Shown: one piece after another, positions 17,546 to 26,348 of the stretch
Layout: every line of letters starts with the position of its first letter
Numbering within the stretch: position 1 is the first letter of the stretch
From: Pseudomonas viridiflava
GTDB taxonomy: Bacteria > Pseudomonadota > Gammaproteobacteria > Pseudomonadales > Pseudomonadaceae
Direction: 5' to 3'
Length of the DNA: 39,669 bases
Assembly: GCF_001642795.1 (NCBI RefSeq)
Contig: NZ_LKEH01000019.1
Span: forward strand, 44,390-84,058
The notes under the pieces: model-generated
What the model was told of the DNA's origin: nothing
Databases searched by the model: none
What the model saw: only the letters and a program-made list of their open reading frames with translations
Made by a program: the position numbers and the translations under genes

Positions 17546-18954
17546 AGTGCTTCCTCACCGTCTTTTTCTTCTTGCAGGGCCTGCATCGCCATCACGCTCT
17601 GGTTGGCGGCTGCGCCCCGGACTTTTTGCTCACGTGCCAACAGATCCTTGGCGCCGGCGAGCTTTTCAGGCGGCAGTGTGGTGCTCAGTTGCTGGGCCAG
17701 TTCAGTGGCCTGCGGTGTTTCGCTGGTCAGCGCCAGTTGGGCGAATACCCAGGCATTGACCGGGTCAGGCTTGGTGCCTTTGCCTTGGGAGAACAGTTGC
17801 GCGAGGGCGAAGTCGGCGCTGTTCTGGCCACCACGAGCGGCGGTCAGCAACTCGTCCACGGCTTTTTGTGGATAAACCTGGCCGAGGTAGCCGCGGCGGT
17901 AGATCTGACCCAGGTAGTAATGGGCAGAGATTTCCGTCGCTGCGGCTTTCTTCAAGTGCGCTTCGGCCTTGAAGGCGTCGGGCGTGACCCATTTGCCTTC
18001 GTAGTACAGGCGACCCAGCAGCAGCTCGGCGCGCGGCTGGTCGGCTGCGCGGCCGTTTTCCAGGTACTCCATCATCTTGTTGACGTCGCCCAGTTCGGGG
18101 AAGTCGTAAAGCAGCTTGGCCAGGGTGACCCACGAAGCGGGATAGCCCGGCGCGATGCCTTCCAGCAATTGCTGGGCAGTCTTTTCGTCTGGCGTGCCGA
18201 TGGTCGAGTCGCCCAGTACGCGTGCCACGCTGTCCACACGCTGAGCGCTGATGCGGCCAGCGGCGTGTTCGCTTTTCAGGCGTTCGATCAAGGCAGCCTG
18301 CGGCTCGGCCTGACCACGCGTCTGGTAGACGGTGGCCAGTTCGACGTAGCAGATGTCAGTGGTGTTCAGCGCCTGCTTGCAGATGCTTTCCACTTCATCC
18401 AGATGCTCGGCATAGGTGCCCTGAGTGCGATACAGCAGCACCTGGGCCAGACCTGCTTCCGGATAACCGGCAGCGCGCCACTGGCTGATCTTCTGCTGCG
18501 CATTCACGTCCGGGAAGGTGTGCGGGTATTGCAGATAGAGCATGGCTAGCGGGACCAGCGTGCCGGACTCACCATTGGCGAAGGCTTTCTTCAGCAGCGT
18601 TTCGGCTTCGTGGCGTTCGGAGTCGGTGGCGTCCGGCTTGGCGGCCAGCAGACGGCCCAGGCGCGATTGCGCCCGTGGCGAAGTCTCGGCGGCCGCACGG
18701 TAAGTGGCTTCCGCCTGCTTGAGCAGGGCAGGGTCGCGGGTGTTGACCTGGATATCAGCCAGACCAACCTGTGCATCGCTGTAGCCCAGGTCCGCCAGCT
18801 GCCGATAGTTCTGCTCCGCCAATGCAGTGTCGCCGTTTTTCAAGGCTTCATTGGCAAGACGTTGGTCAGGCAGGCCGGCACAGCCGCTCAGGCCGAGCGC
18901 GACGGCGAGGCTCAATAGCGTGGGGGTCGACAGGCGTCGTAATGGGCTGCTCAT
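17542..18954 (-). CDS. algK: Outer-membrane lipoprotein AlgK (Sel1/TPR-like)
   Basis: AlgK is a periplasm-facing lipoprotein that helps AlgE localise and contributes to the secretion complex. The 470-aa product has a lipobox LSGC with Cys25, then helical Sel1/TPR-like repeats throughout (for example [13 protein letters not shown] and [15 protein letters not shown]). The start lies two bases after the alg44 stop with no strong ribosome-binding site, suggesting reinitiation from alg44. The stop overlaps algE. The charged C-terminal tail (EEKDGEEAL) is probably disordered. Confidence 0.96.
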   Translation of the reverse strand: MSSPLRRLSTPTLLSLAVALGLSGCAGLPDQRLANEALKNGDTALAEQNYRQLADLGYSDAQVGLADIQVNTRDPALLKQAEATYRAAAETSPRAQSRLGRLLAAKPDATDSERHEAETLLKKAFANGESGTLVPLAMLYLQYPHTFPDVNAQQKISQWRAAGYPEAGLAQVLLYRTQGTYAEHLDEVESICKQALNTTDICYVELATVYQTRGQAEPQAALIERLKSEHAAGRISAQRVDSVARVLGDSTIGTPDEKTAQQLLEGIAPGYPASWVTLAKLLYDFPELGDVNKMMEYLENGRAADQPRAELLLGRLYYEGKWVTPDAFKAEAHLKKAAATEISAHYYLGQIYRRGYLGQVYPQKAVDELLTAARGGQNSADFALAQLFSQGKGTKPDPVNAWVFAQLALTSETPQATELAQQLSTTLPPEKLAGAKDLLAREQKVRGAAANQSVMAMQALQEEKDGEEAL

Positions 18955-18956
18955 GA

Positions 18957-20129
18957 TTACAGACCCGCGGCCACGGCTTTGTCGATCAGCCAGTTCACGG
19001 ATGGACCGCGATCACTGACCACTTCAACAGGACGGCCGGCGAGCGAGCTGCTCAGGCTTTCGTCAGGCTTGATCTGCACACGGATGTCGGTGGACAGGTC
19101 GGTGTCGCTCAGGTTAGTGCTGCTGACGATCTCGCCAGTGCGCAGTTTGTTTTCGCCTGCAACCTGGAAGCTGACACGGGTGCCCGGCTTGACGTCGTTG
19201 AACTGGCGATAGGTGAAGCGTGCTTCAACCGTGGCCGGTGCGTTGCGTGGCACCAGTTGGAAGATCACCTGACCCTTGCTGGCGTACTGACCGTCGGCGA
19301 CCAGCTGGCGAGCCACGACGCAGTCACATGGGCTGGTCAGGGTGCCGCTCATCTGCTTGCCATACAGCTCTTCGATTTTCGCAGGCTGCAGGTCTTCACC
19401 GGTCAGGCTGCCTTTGAGCATTTCCAGCATGCTGGTGTTGAAGCTTGCCAGTGGCGCGCCTTTGGTGGTTTCGCCGTTCGGCTGAACCAGGCTCTGCACG
19501 GTGCCTTCGCGCGGCATGGTGATGTCCATGCTCGGGATCGAGACCAGACCGGCCGAGGCGTGGCTGACGAAGTACAGGCCGTAGATGGTTTTGAAGATAA
19601 AACCGAACGCTGCCAGACCGACGATGAAGATGCCGAGGCTGAAGGTGACTGCACGCAGGCGACCCATAGCGCTCATGCCGCCGTCGTTGCCCTTGACCTT
19701 GCGCGCCTTGGTGAAGTTGTCGCGCTGCAGGGTTGCCAGCACTTCGCCCAGGCTGACGATGTCGCCGGACAGGTGCGAGGTGATCAGGTGGCGCAGTGTG
19801 GCGATGTCCTGGGCTTCCAGATTCTGGAACTGGCAACCGACACGGCCGCTGGCGTTGTCGACCGAACGGACCTGCATTTCCACGTCCATGGCCAGACCGA
19901 GGTTGTCGATCAAAAACTGCAGGCGGCCCTTGATGACCTCACCTGCGGTGTAGCGCTGACCCTGCGGGGCGATGAAGCTCAGGCCGCCGGCCGACAGGTC
20001 TTCGATGCGCACCAGCGGGGCGTTCGGCTGATCGTTCAGCAGGCGCAGCTTGGCAGGGATCTTGACCCGGGCGTGTTGGCGCTGGGCTTCGGATTCATGT
20101 ACGACGTTCGCATTCACGGCTGTATTCAT
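18957..20129 (-). CDS. alg44: Alginate co-polymerase Alg44 (PilZ, c-di-GMP receptor)
   Basis: Alg44 activates polymerisation by Alg8 when its cytoplasmic PilZ domain binds cyclic-di-GMP. The 390-aa product shows the complete PilZ signature: Arg17-x3-Arg21 and Asp44-x-Ser46-x2-Gly49. One transmembrane helix follows (about 156-182, in LGIFIVGLAAFGF), then an HlyD-like periplasmic domain (about 200-380) that bridges toward the export machinery. AGGA lies 9 nt before the ATG. The 40-nt gap to alg8 contains no obvious signal. Confidence 0.97.
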   Translation of the reverse strand: MNTAVNANVVHESEAQRQHARVKIPAKLRLLNDQPNAPLVRIEDLSAGGLSFIAPQGQRYTAGEVIKGRLQFLIDNLGLAMDVEMQVRSVDNASGRVGCQFQNLEAQDIATLRHLITSHLSGDIVSLGEVLATLQRDNFTKARKVKGNDGGMSAMGRLRAVTFSLGIFIVGLAAFGFIFKTIYGLYFVSHASAGLVSIPSMDITMPREGTVQSLVQPNGETTKGAPLASFNTSMLEMLKGSLTGEDLQPAKIEELYGKQMSGTLTSPCDCVVARQLVADGQYASKGQVIFQLVPRNAPATVEARFTYRQFNDVKPGTRVSFQVAGENKLRTGEIVSSTNLSDTDLSTDIRVQIKPDESLSSSLAGRPVEVVSDRGPSVNWLIDKAVAAGL

Positions 20130-20169
20130 GGCTAATTTTCCTACTTAAGCGATTAATCCGTTGGCCCGG

Positions 20170-21651
20170 TCAAACCATCGTCAACAGCACGGCGACGAAG
20201 ATGGTGCCAGCCGAGAAAGTCATGGTTCGGGACGACCACGTGTTGAACCAACCCTGAAAGCTGGCCATGTCGCGGCTGAGTTTGGTGTCCTGGCGCGTCC
20301 AGGACTGGCGGTCCAGGCGGAAGAAGACGTAGATCTTCATCAGGGCGCCGACGATCTGGTTGTAATAGAGAATCAGGGGGTACGCAGGGCCGATCCTGTG
20401 TCCCGAGAAGGACAACAGCAGCGTGAGGATCAGGCGGGTCATGCCGATCCACAGCAGGTACATCAGCAGGAAGGCTCCGCCGTACTTGAAGCTGGCGATG
20501 ATGGCGACCGTCAGACCGAGGATGGAGGTCCACATCGATACACGCTGGTCGAACAGCACCACACTGGTGAACAGGCCAAGGCGACGAACACCCAGGCCCA
20601 GCGCACGCGAGTTCTGACGCAGGTTGTTGCCGTACCAGCGGTACATCAGCTTGCGGCTGGCCTTGAGGAAACTCTTCTCGGGCGGGTGCTCGACCGTATT
20701 GATCGCGGCATCCGGCACGTAGAAGGTGTCGTATCCAAGGCGCATCAGGCTGAACCAGCTGGATTTGTCGTCGCCGGTCAGGAACCGGAACGTGCCCAGA
20801 CGCCAGTGGTTGAGCGAGTCGCTTTCCACGTCGGCGATGAACTCGGGGTCGGTGACCACGGTGGCGCGGAAGACCGACATACGACCGGTCATGGTCAGAA
20901 CGCGCTTGGACAGGGCCATCGAGCACATGTTGATGTGACGCTGAGCGAAACGCAGCTTGTGCCACTCGCTCATGATGTAACCGCCGCGCACTTCACAGAA
21001 CTCGTTGGTGGTCAGGCCGCCGACGTTGTCGAACAGCTGAAACCACGGCACGGTCTTGGCCACGACGCCTTCGTTCAGAACGGTGTCACCGTCGATTACC
21101 GCAACGACCGCACGCTCATCCGGAAGGTGGCGGGAAATGGCACGGAAACCGTAGGCCAGACCGTCACGCTTGCCGGTGCCTGGGATGCGCACGAAGTCCA
21201 GCTTCACGCGGTCCGGCGGGTTGAGACGGGCCCACATCGCCTTGACCAGCAGCTCATCGGACATTTCCACCAGCGAGCAGACGATGGTGGTCGGCAGACC
21301 GCAATTGATCGCTTCACGAATGACCGAGCTGTACACCTGGGCGGTGGTCAGCGCGTCGATACGAAAGCTGGTGACCATCAGGAACACATGGGACGGATCT
21401 GCAGCCTTACCCAACTTTTGAACCTTGCGGCGCAAGTGCGGATAAACGATGTACAGAAAGATCATCCCGCGCACAAAGTGCGTAATACCCATCGAATAAC
21501 GCCAGATACCCACGGCGCCAATCAGAAAGATAAAGTTCTTCGACTGTGAGTCGAAGATACTGGTGGGCAATGCCGTGGCAATACCCATTAATAAACTGAG
21601 ATAAAACAGCCAACCGGCGGCCTGTAAAAGGCCGTGTTTTAGCCTCTGCAT
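20170..21651 (-). CDS. alg8: Alginate polymerase Alg8 (GT2 glycosyltransferase)
   Basis: Alg8 is the inner-membrane processive glycosyltransferase that polymerises GDP-mannuronate and feeds the chain across the membrane. The 493-aa product has N-terminal membrane segments, a cytosolic GT2 domain with DGD (in [11 protein letters not shown]), ESD and TGDD motifs, and several C-terminal helices. The start MQRLKHGL matches the usual Alg8 N-terminus and length. An in-frame ATG 33 nt upstream is disfavoured because the extension is not conserved. An AGGGA site lies upstream. A strong inverted repeat separates it from algD. Confidence 0.96.
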   Translation of the reverse strand: MQRLKHGLLQAAGWLFYLSLLMGIATALPTSIFDSQSKNFIFLIGAVGIWRYSMGITHFVRGMIFLYIVYPHLRRKVQKLGKAADPSHVFLMVTSFRIDALTTAQVYSSVIREAINCGLPTTIVCSLVEMSDELLVKAMWARLNPPDRVKLDFVRIPGTGKRDGLAYGFRAISRHLPDERAVVAVIDGDTVLNEGVVAKTVPWFQLFDNVGGLTTNEFCEVRGGYIMSEWHKLRFAQRHINMCSMALSKRVLTMTGRMSVFRATVVTDPEFIADVESDSLNHWRLGTFRFLTGDDKSSWFSLMRLGYDTFYVPDAAINTVEHPPEKSFLKASRKLMYRWYGNNLRQNSRALGLGVRRLGLFTSVVLFDQRVSMWTSILGLTVAIIASFKYGGAFLLMYLLWIGMTRLILTLLLSFSGHRIGPAYPLILYYNQIVGALMKIYVFFRLDRQSWTRQDTKLSRDMASFQGWFNTWSSRTMTFSAGTIFVAVLLTMV

Positions 21652-21673
21652 AATCTGTATCCCTAAGTCAGTT

Positions 21674-21742
21674 GCAAGCCTCAAGCCCCAGGCCCAAGCA
21701 GTGCTTGAACGAGTGGCCTGGAGCTTGGCGCTTGTGGCTTGC
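21674..21742. repeat. Nested inverted repeat between algD and alg8
   Basis: The gap holds three nested pairings: gcaagcc (21674-21680) with ggcttgc (21736-21742); caagccccaggcc (21682-21694) with ggcctggagcttg (21715-21727, one mismatch); and caagca with tgcttg (21695-21700 and 21702-21707). The structure starts 8 nt after the algD stop and ends about 22 nt before alg8. CAAGCC/GGCTTG-rich palindromes are common between pseudomonad genes. Here it may moderate read-through or protect the algD 3' end. Confidence 0.7.
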
Positions 21743-21749
21743 GGCTGAT

Positions 21750-23066
21750 TTACCAGCAGATACCTTCGGCACGGCCATCTTCACTGGTGGCCTTGGACAT
21801 GAAGCCCACCAGGTCGATGACGCGCTTGCCTTCAGGGGTCTTGTCGGCGAGTACGCGGAAGCGCTCGTCGCGGTTGCCCAGGATGATGATGTCAGAGTCG
21901 TTTACGACCTGATCGAAGTCGGAATTCAGCAGCGAGGAAACGTGCGGGATTTTCGATTCGATGTAGTCTTTGTTGGCGCCGTGAACACGTGCGTATTCAA
22001 CGTTGCTGTCGAAGATGCTCAGGTCGAAGCCCTTGCCGATCAGCATTTCAGCCAGCTCTACCAGCGGGCTTTCACGCAGGTCGTCGGTGCCGGCCTTGAA
22101 GCTCAGACCCAGCAGTGCAACCTTGCGGCTGTCGTAGCTGGCAACCATGTCGAAAGCGTTCTGCACCTGCGACACGTTGCTACGCATCAGGGAGTTGAGC
22201 AGAGGCGCTTCAACGTCCAGCGTGCTGGCGCGGTAGGTCAGGGCGCGCACGTCCTTCGGCAGGCAGGAACCGCCGAATGCGAAGCCTGGGCGCATGTAGT
22301 ACTGGGACAGGTTCAGTGCCTTGTCCTGGCAGACCACGTCCATCACTTCACGGCCATCGACGCCGACTGCCTTGGCAATGTTGCCGATTTCGTTGGCGAA
22401 GGTGACTTTGGTGGCGTGCCATACGTTGCAGGTGTACTTGATCATTTCGGCAACGGCGATGTCCTTGCGGATGATCGGTGCGTCCAGTTCTTCGTACAGC
22501 GATTGCAGAACGTCGCCCGAGGCCTTGTCGAACTCGCCGATGACGGTCATCGGAGGCAGGTCGTAGTCCTTGATCGCGGTGCTTTCACGCAGGAACTCAG
22601 GGTTTACGGCAACGCCGAAGTCCACGCCAGCTTTCTTGCCGGAGCAGTCTTCCAGAATCGGGATGACGACATTGGCAACGGTGCCCGGCAGTACGGTGCT
22701 GCGGACCACGATGGTGTGACGGGAAGTCTTGTCACGCAGCACGTAACCGATTTCGCGGCACACGGATTCGATGAAGTCGAGTTCCAGGTCGCCGTTTTTC
22801 TTGCTCGGTGTACCGACGCAGATCATCGACAGATCGGTGGCGCGAATAGCCTCGGAGAAGTCCGTGGTGCCACGCAGTTTGCCCGTACGAATACCTTGCG
22901 CCAGCAGGTCTTCAAGACCCGGTTCAACGATGGGCGATTTGCCGTTATTGATCAGGTCGATCTTGGTGCTGGAAATATCCACACCGACAACTTCATGACC
23001 CCGTGCAGAAAGGCAACCGGCACAGACTGCACCGACATAACCCAAACCAAAGATGCTGATACGCAT
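21750..23066 (-). CDS. algD: GDP-mannose 6-dehydrogenase AlgD
   Basis: AlgD makes GDP-mannuronic acid from GDP-mannose by a four-electron NAD+-dependent oxidation. This is the committed step of alginate synthesis. The 438-aa product begins [12 protein letters not shown] with a Rossmann motif (residues 7-12) and contains the catalytic nucleophile Cys268 in FGGSCLPKD, matching published numbering. GAGGAG upstream of the ATG at 23066 fixes the start; the frame is open for 150 nt more but that is leader. It is the first gene of the operon, expressed from the AlgU-type promoter near 23550. Confidence 0.98.
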   Translation of the reverse strand: MRISIFGLGYVGAVCAGCLSARGHEVVGVDISSTKIDLINNGKSPIVEPGLEDLLAQGIRTGKLRGTTDFSEAIRATDLSMICVGTPSKKNGDLELDFIESVCREIGYVLRDKTSRHTIVVRSTVLPGTVANVVIPILEDCSGKKAGVDFGVAVNPEFLRESTAIKDYDLPPMTVIGEFDKASGDVLQSLYEELDAPIIRKDIAVAEMIKYTCNVWHATKVTFANEIGNIAKAVGVDGREVMDVVCQDKALNLSQYYMRPGFAFGGSCLPKDVRALTYRASTLDVEAPLLNSLMRSNVSQVQNAFDMVASYDSRKVALLGLSFKAGTDDLRESPLVELAEMLIGKGFDLSIFDSNVEYARVHGANKDYIESKIPHVSSLLNSDFDQVVNDSDIIILGNRDERFRVLADKTPEGKRVIDLVGFMSKATSEDGRAEGICW

Positions 23067-23538
23067 CGTACTCTCCTCGATTTTCACGCCATAAGTTGGC
23101 TGGATATTAATTTTTGGCCAGCAGATGTCACACGCGAGTCGTGACAGCGTGTAAGGCCATCTAACTAACGCAGGCATATTTAAGAGTGAGTGCCCAAACA
23201 AGCGAGGCGAACCCAAATGACACTAAGTACAAGCGGCAGGTGACCTGTCCTTCCGGGCGGGGCCCTGCTCTCTTGGATGCAGTAAACCACTCCATGTATA
23301 GCGATCGACGGCGGATCAGGAGCTGAAAGCCTTTGGCCATAGCCTTGGCGGTTCTCGTCGAGTCCTGCGCGCCACACCGGTCCGGTGCTTCGCCTGTCTA
23401 CCTACTTCAACTAGTGATATGAGTTTTAATTTCGGTACCTGCAGCCTCTTCCCTTGGAAAAGGACTGCCTGCGGGTAACTTCCCTTTGTCCTCGCTTCGC
23501 TGTAGGTGATCTCCTACAGGGTGGCCGAGAATTGTTAC
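23067..23538 (-). promoter_or_regulatory. Long 5' leader of algD mRNA
   Basis: About 470 nt separate the predicted transcription start from the algD ATG, with no credible gene on either strand. Near its 5' end is a perfect hairpin ctgtagg/cctacag (23500-23506 and 23513-23519), whose minus-strand loop side carries AGGA, the core recognised by CsrA/RsmA proteins. Long untranslated algD leaders are known in Pseudomonas. Whether RsmA binds here is unknown. Confidence 0.5.
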
Positions 23539-23544
23539 GGGATG

Positions 23545-23573
23545 TAGGAGCGTAAGGTTTCCCATTTAGTTCC
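23545..23573 (-). promoter_or_regulatory. AlgU/sigma-22-type promoter of algD
   Basis: On the minus strand GGAACTA (-35, 23567-23573) is followed after 17 nt by TCCTA (-10, 23545-23549). The P. aeruginosa algD promoter recognised by AlgU has GAACTT-N17-TCCTA as I recall it, so only the last -35 base differs. The predicted start is near 23538. A sequence ccactcgtc at 23578-23586 loosely resembles an AlgR box, with two mismatches. Confidence 0.65.
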
Positions 23574-23763
23574 GGGCCACTCGTCCTGTTTGGGAGATTT
23601 TGATGTATCAATCTTGTGACATGGGTAGTTGCATACTGATGGCGCACAAGGGTGAAGTCCCTTATAAACAGGGGTTAGATGTCACCTGATATAAAAGTGC
23701 CATTACTGTTTAAGACTAAAGCGCCACCACGTAAAAAAATTGTTTATTTTTTGAGAAAATTTT

Positions 23764-23776
23764 CTTGTCGGACAAG
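23764..23776. promoter_or_regulatory. Palindrome upstream of algD promoter
   Basis: cttgtc-g-gacaag is a perfect 13-bp palindrome about 230 nt upstream of the predicted algD start. It sits beside an AT-rich tract (23731-23763) and is a plausible operator, but I cannot name the regulator. The rest of 23574-23842 holds no gene. Confidence 0.35.
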
Positions 23777-23842
23777 CGAGACACTAGTTGACGTTTAAGT
23801 GGCGTCATAAAGCCGTCGCCTGGCCGGAGAGATAGGCGTATT

Positions 23843-23874
23843 AAGTTGTACAGCGGCGTAGCGCTGCACAACTT
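23843..23874 (-). terminator. Hairpin after yaaA
   Basis: aagttgtacagcg (23843-23855) pairs with cgctgcacaactt (23862-23874) with one mismatch and a 6-nt loop, 8 nt after the yaaA stop. The following minus-strand bases are only weakly T-rich, so termination is likely but not certain. Confidence 0.6.
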
Positions 23875-23882
23875 TGACGCCA

Positions 23883-24662
23883 TTAGTCCTCTGGGCTGTC
23901 GCGCAGAAAGACCAACTTGGAGGGGGAGGATAGTTCTGCGTTATAACGATATCCCTGAACATCGAACGCTCTAAGCGCTTCGGGGCTGTCGATGCGTTCC
24001 TCGATCACAAACCGGCTCATCATCCCTCGCGCCTTCTTGGCATAGAAGCTGATGATCTTGTACTGCCCGTTTTTCAGGTCCTTGAACTCGATGTCGATGA
24101 TCCGGGCATTGAGCGCCGAACGCTTGACCGCTGAAAAGTACTCGGTCGAGGCCAGATTGAGCAGCAGGTCGTCGCCCTGATCGGCGAGTGCTTCATTCAA
24201 CCATTCACTGATCCGCGTACCCCAGAAGGCATAAAGATCCTTGCCACGGGCATTGGCCAGCCGCGTGCCCATCTCCAGGCGATAGGGTTGCATCAGGTCC
24301 AGGGGGCGTAGCAGGCCGTAAAGGCCGGAGAGCATACGCAGGTGTTTCTGCGCATAGTCGAGCTGATCTTCGCTGAGCGTCTCTGCCTGAAGGCCCGTGT
24401 ACACGTCGCCCTTGAACGCGAGCAGCGCCTGTTTGGCATTCTCGGGGGTGAACGCTGGCGTCCAGCTTCCAAAGCGCGCGGCATTGAGACCGGCCAGTTT
24501 GTCGGACAGGTGCATCAGTTCTGCGATCTGCGCGGGCGCAAGTTCACGAAGCTGGCTGATCAATTCCTGAGAGTGTTCCAGGTACTGCGGCTGGGTAAAA
24601 CGCTCGGTGGTGGGCGGTGTTTCGAAATCGAGGGTTTTCGCTGGGGAAATCACCATCAGCAT
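23883..24662 (-). CDS. yaaA: Peroxide stress protein YaaA (DUF328)
   Basis: YaaA-family proteins limit damage during peroxide stress by lowering free intracellular iron; they are cytosolic DNA-binding-fold proteins without a defined enzymatic reaction. The 259-aa product starts with the family hallmark [14 protein letters not shown] and has the conserved [19 protein letters not shown] segment (about residues 115-133) and [13 protein letters not shown] near the end. Length is typical. AAGGAG lies 8 nt before the ATG. It is a single-gene unit between the alginate control region and a divergent deacetylase-like gene. Confidence 0.96.
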   Translation of the reverse strand: MLMVISPAKTLDFETPPTTERFTQPQYLEHSQELISQLRELAPAQIAELMHLSDKLAGLNAARFGSWTPAFTPENAKQALLAFKGDVYTGLQAETLSEDQLDYAQKHLRMLSGLYGLLRPLDLMQPYRLEMGTRLANARGKDLYAFWGTRISEWLNEALADQGDDLLLNLASTEYFSAVKRSALNARIIDIEFKDLKNGQYKIISFYAKKARGMMSRFVIEERIDSPEALRAFDVQGYRYNAELSSPSKLVFLRDSPED

Positions 24663-24874
24663 GAAGTCGTCTCCTTTGATCGTCCGGGGATTCTAGGGGC
24701 TGATGGCGCGCGACTCCAGCTATGGTGGCGATAGAGACAGGTTTGACACTCGTGTGTGGGGCCATTGCGTTTCACGCACCTGCTTTGTATGTGTGCCGAC
24801 ATAAGGGGCGGGCGTATATCAGCTATAGTGGCGCGCTGGTCATGACGCGACAGTCGACAGAGAGGATATTGGGT

Positions 24875-26053
24875 TTGCGTATCGTTTTAGCAGTTTGCGC
24901 GTGTCTGTTATGGGGTCAGGCCCAGGCAGCCGCTCCGGTCATCGCCACCATGGATCGCAGTGTCTGGCCCGAGCGTCTGGAAACGCCGGCGCTGTTCGAT
25001 GTCGCGTCACGCGCAGAGATCCTTGCGTTCGCCCATCAGCTGTACCTGAGCGAGAAGCTGGACGAGGAGGGGCTCAGGCAGCGCCTTGGTCTGCGTTACG
25101 TGAACGTCTCATCGTTGAACGTGGTCCGCCACCGTCTGTGGTCGCGTCTGCTGGAAAACTATCAGGCCGCCCAGAAAAGCTGCGTGGATGATGCCAACTT
25201 CTGTGTGCTGGTCGAAGACATGGATCAGTTGCGTCAGCGCGCCGAGGAATATCAGGTCGCCGATGACTCCTTTTATGCTGCCTGGGCGAGACCCAGTGCT
25301 GTCTTCCATCAGCGCTACCTCAATGAACTGCTGTTCCTGGCTGCGCTGTTTCCGCAGACCAGCAGCGAGATCGAGCGTTACAACTCCGATGAGATGAGCG
25401 GCGACGAGATGCCCGACCGCACGTTCAGACTCGACTTCGACAGTGGGCCGAGCGCCGTCGACGGTGCCACGGACTGGCTGGCCGACTTCATGCGCCAGCA
25501 GAAAATGACCGCGACCTTCCATGTATTGGGCAAGAGCCTGCAGGACCGTCTCGACAGCACATCCGCTGCCAGCCTGCAGGCTTTGTACCGCCAGCAGTGC
25601 GTGGGGATTCAGGGCTGGGAATACCGCTCGCACAGCCAGTGGCTCGATTGGCAGGATTCGATTCAACGCAGCTCGGCGCTGGTGCAGCAGATCCTGCCGG
25701 ATAACTTCGTGCCGCTGTTCCGGCCGCCTTATGGCCATCGCCGAGCCGACAGCGGCGACTATTTCCGCTCGCAGCATCTGCGGGTATCGCTGTGGAATAT
25801 CGACGCTCAGGATGCAACCGGTCGGCTGACTGCCGATCAGGTGGGTGATCGCGTATTGACGCTCATGCTGCTCTGGCGACGGGGCACAGTGGTGTTCCAT
25901 GACTCGGCCAACCGGGCGCAGTCGGCACTGCCGCTGTTGATGGCCAATACCGCGCAAAGCGAACTGATCTGGGATGACTGCCGGAATCTGTATGAAACGC
26001 CCGTGGAACAAGGGCTGGAGGAGGGTGGCGAAGACGCATCTGAAGGGGAATGA
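24875..26053 (+). CDS. Exported polysaccharide-deacetylase-fold protein with altered active site
   Basis: The preferred start is TTG 24875, with GAGAGGA 8 nt upstream and a product of 392 aa. It begins directly with a signal peptide cleaved near AQA/AAP (residue 18). An in-frame ATG at 24842 would put 11 extra residues before it. Residues 19-180 are helical and unassigned. The NodB-like domain (about 183-365) keeps Asp189, RPPYG (283-287) and FHD (His342). However, the usual TFDDG is DFDSG (Ser190 replaces a metal-binding Asp) and the H-S-x-x-H motif is HSQWL (second His lost). A canonical zinc deacetylase is therefore unlikely; carbohydrate binding or a changed mechanism is possible. A TATAGT at 24824-24829 could be a -10. 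Nearness to the alginate genes is suggestive only. Confidence 0.8.
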   Translation: MRIVLAVCACLLWGQAQAAAPVIATMDRSVWPERLETPALFDVASRAEILAFAHQLYLSEKLDEEGLRQRLGLRYVNVSSLNVVRHRLWSRLLENYQAAQKSCVDDANFCVLVEDMDQLRQRAEEYQVADDSFYAAWARPSAVFHQRYLNELLFLAALFPQTSSEIERYNSDEMSGDEMPDRTFRLDFDSGPSAVDGATDWLADFMRQQKMTATFHVLGKSLQDRLDSTSAASLQALYRQQCVGIQGWEYRSHSQWLDWQDSIQRSSALVQQILPDNFVPLFRPPYGHRRADSGDYFRSQHLRVSLWNIDAQDATGRLTADQVGDRVLTLMLLWRRGTVVFHDSANRAQSALPLLMANTAQSELIWDDCRNLYETPVEQGLEEGGEDASEGE

Positions 26054-26180
26054 CGGGCAAATCGACTGTAGCTGACTTCCGACTGTAAACGCGCTGAGAA
26101 CGTCCGCCAAGCGCTATTCGTCATCCTGTGAAATAAACTTCAAAAAACTGTCAAAGAGCTTTTTTCTGTCATCCCTTTTG

Positions 26181-26197
26181 CTGTATTACGAATACAG
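26181..26197. promoter_or_regulatory. 17-bp palindrome upstream of PIN-PhoH gene
   Basis: ctgtatt-acg-aatacag is a perfect inverted repeat in the 295-nt gap before the PhoH gene and resembles a dimeric-repressor operator. It looks like a LexA box but is one base too long (CTG-N11-CAG). Nothing else identifiable lies in the gap. Confidence 0.4.
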
Positions 26198-26348
26198 ACC
26201 GCCGAAACCTGCAACACAGGTGGCGTCTCCCAAGACCCACCTTGAGCAACACTTCTACCCTGCCTGAAGGGAAGAAAACCGGCGGCCTTTTCGTGGCGCA
26301 GTGCTGTTGTGGTTCTGCGTCGCCTGGCTACTACAAAGGTGAGCGAGT

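Noticed and set aside
15935..17875. A 646-codon plus-strand open frame opposite algE and algK
   Set aside because: It is antisense to two well-supported genes and is His/Val/Gln-rich, as expected for the complement of GC-rich Pseudomonas coding DNA. No ribosome-binding site or known domain.
21672..23144. A 490-codon plus-strand frame opposite algD
   Set aside because: Antisense to AlgD and running into its leader; no domain recognised.
23578..23586. AlgR-binding box ccactcgtc upstream of algD
   Set aside because: Two mismatches to the consensus I remember and a short motif; too weak to list as a feature by itself.
26181..26197. LexA (SOS) box before the PIN-PhoH gene
   Set aside because: The palindrome is CTG-N11-CAG, whereas LexA boxes need N10; kept only as an unassigned operator candidate.
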